Position numbers and translations under genes: made by a program. DNA of 64,000 nucleotides from Notospermus geniculatus (Eukaryota; Nemertea; Pilidiophora; Heteronemertea; Lineidae): the NCBI GenBank assembly GCA_002633025.1, contig NMRB01002846.1, forward strand, positions 1 through 64,000, in the 5' to 3' direction. A model generated the notes under the pieces. It saw nothing but the letters and a program-made list of their open reading frames with translations, did no database searches and was not told the origin of the DNA. Positions within the stretch are counted from its first letter, which is position 1. Every line of letters starts with the position of its first letter. Of this stretch, positions 59,201 to 62,200 are shown in pieces.

Positions 59201-62200
59201 AACATTTCTACTAACGGAATTTGAGAAGCTTGTCAGTTAAAAAGGTCCCTATACATGTAACTCCAGTCAACAGCCAATTTAAGCCAGTTTCTAAGGTGGT
59301 ATGACCAAAAGGGACCATCACAGAGGGTCTGGGGGGTACTAAAACCTAAAAAAAAGAAAATTTTAGGGGCATGGCACCAAGGGGGTTAAAAAGGGCACAG
59401 TGGCGCCCCCTTTTAGGGGCATGGCGCACCGCCACTCTTAACACGGCCTAGAATTAATACTGTTTGTTGAAATGCAACAACAATGTATTTTGATTGATAA
59501 GAGTGCATCAAATTATTCTGAAAACCCTTGGCAGAGCCAAGGAAATTGCCGCAGACTGCAATATGTATCTTTAGCCCCGTTTATACCAACTGAGGAAAAA
59601 TAACCGTGCTCGGACTGGTCGGAGCACGGATCACAAAAAAATAGCAGGTGTAAACGGGACAAGCATGCCAGAAACGGTTCCAAACCGTGCCGAGACCACC
59701 AGTTGGAGTTGGTCCCGGTCCGAGGACAGTTCGGTTCAGAAACAGTGCAGTGTAAACAGCCCAGTGATCTCGTAATGGTTCCAGTTGTGATCTGAGCATG
59801 CGCACACTGTTTATCTTGCCTCTGACGTCACCGGCAAAAAATGTAGAAAAGCCCACCATGGTGGCACTGGTAGCCGTCTCGAGTGAAACGGGGCTTTTGA
59901 TGGAGATGTCTTGTAATTTCAGAGCAATGCCCTCAGTGTGTCGGTCGTGAATGGTAAAATAGTCATGGTCGCTGTCATCGATGGACAAAGGAAGGTCATC
60001 GAGTCCAAGGTCGGGACCTATAATGACGGACGCTGGCATTATCTGACGATAACCAAGGACGCTGCAAAGTAAACAACGATGTCGCATGCTTTCAGTTCAA
60101 CATATTTTGATGTTTATTGAAAGAAAAATTCCAAGGATATTGCTTACTGATGTCAAAAATGAAAGTAATAGACTCTGTCACTCCAATAGAGTGCAGCACC
60201 TGACGGGTAGCTAGCTAGGCCTTCAGCGTCACAACGTCCTGTGCCCCATTCTGAACGCCATGACGTCACTCAAAAAACGTCACTTGAAAAACCTCCACTT
60301 GTTTCAGCGATCATGATGTCGTCTCAAGTCAAGATGTCATGGAATGTAGTGCGGGAAGTCGTGACGCTGCGCTCTTTTGGAGTGATATCGTCTATTGAAA
60401 AACACTATTGGTGACTTCCTAGTTTGCCCAATCCCATTTCGCCCAAATGTATGTTGCACATAAAGCTGCCTGTACACATTGAATATTATTGCACAATATG
60501 AGGACCAAAATGGGCAATATTATTGCCGATCTTTCTTCCGCCCATCATGCCAGAAGCACATGCCCCTATTTTGGGCCCCATATTGTGCAATAATATTAAT
60601 CGTGTATGGCCCGCTTGATGCGGGAAATATACTCAACCATGGGGTCATATTGTTTTCCTGAATTTTCATGATATTTTTCAATTTTCCAGCCTACAGTTGG
60701 ACATTGATGACCACGAAATGGTGAAGGGAACCCTTGCAAAAAGACGAATTAAGACGAATTCAAAATTATACTTCGGAAGCGTGCCAAGCAATTATGCCAT
60801 CCTCGATCAGAACAGTGCCACGTTGGATCGCCTAATTGGCTGCATTGGTGACGTGACAGTTAATGGCGCGTAAGTAATAATGAAGCTCGAAGTGTCCTAG
60901 TGTAGTTTGTGCTCATGCGGCGGCAGTAAAAAACCAGGACCTTCCTTGACGTGATTGCCCTTGTACACTAAGACGTGGCGTCCTAAGTCACGACACTTTG
61001 TACAGGAATAATGGTACCCAGCACAGTGGTGTACCAGATTTTTCTGTTGGGGCCAAAGTCATAGCATTATTGGCCCTGGAAATTATGGAAGAGGCCACCT
61101 CAAACTACTAATGTTCCACACTTGGATGGGGTCTGTTACTTACCCTTGCAAAGGCACAAGTTATAAACATTCTGTGCATACAAAAATCTATGCTGTACAA
61201 TGTGTTTCCAACTTTCAGCTTTATAAACTTTGCAACAGCAGCAGCTGGTGATCGCGTTGGTGCATCTCTTGCTGGTTGCCCCATCAAAGACCCTGCTCTT
61301 CCAACAGAAGTACCTGGAACAATCGAGCCACCAATAATACCACCTCTGCCAACAGGTAATGATATTTCTTATTGGTTGTGAATGGGAAATTTTGGCCCTC
61401 AATGCACTTGATGTGTAGGACGTCGGTACGGTACGTGGAAAAAATTCCCCAGGAAAAAATCCACCCAGAAAAATTCCCCTGGAAAAAGTCCACCCGAAAA
61501 AAAATCCACCTTTTGGTAAAGTAGGAAAAAAATCTCCCTGGAAAGAATATCCCCTTGTTGGTAAAGTATAGGAAAAATCCCCCTTTTCGTAAAGTATACA
61601 TGTAGGAAAAAACTGTGTTAATCTGTATCTTCCCATGCTCACAATTTTACAAGTTGTCCATTTTGTATGGACGCTTCCATTTGTTGGTGTGGCATAGCTA
61701 GTTCCTTTTTCGCGCCAAACTTTGCTCAGTGTGTGGGCAGGTGGGCCATGGGAAGAGGGACACAACAGATAAGAAAAAAACATTTTGTAAGAGGATGATG
61801 TCAGTTTCTTGAAACGACCAAATCTTAAGTGAGAAGACGCCATTGCTTCAGAAAACTCTGTTATATTTGATGACGTAGTTGACAAAACGTTATGTCAACC
61901 TCCCCAATAGAGGCTCGATGGCTGGCTATATATAGATGTGCAGCTGGTTGAAGGCTCCTCGGGAGCAGAGCATCTTCGATGATCGAAGGCCGATCTGCTC
62001 ACACTACGTTACACCGCACATCACCCTTCGAGAAATTGACCGGTCCAGGGCGTATCTGCCGCCTCGCGAAGAAGAGGCCAATCAGAATCGGTGTTGTAAA
62101 ATTTGAATCGTGGTACAAAGAGTTGTAGCCGAAGACCTGATATAAAGTGTCATATGATTGGTCGACCGGTAAAGTTGGCATGGTGCCAAGATACGCCGCC

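Noticed and set aside
61136-61885. 249-residue minus-strand ORF
   Set aside because: Low-complexity Phe/Gly-rich translation of the GGAAAAAATCCCC repeat, overlapping laminin exon 43 on the opposite strand.
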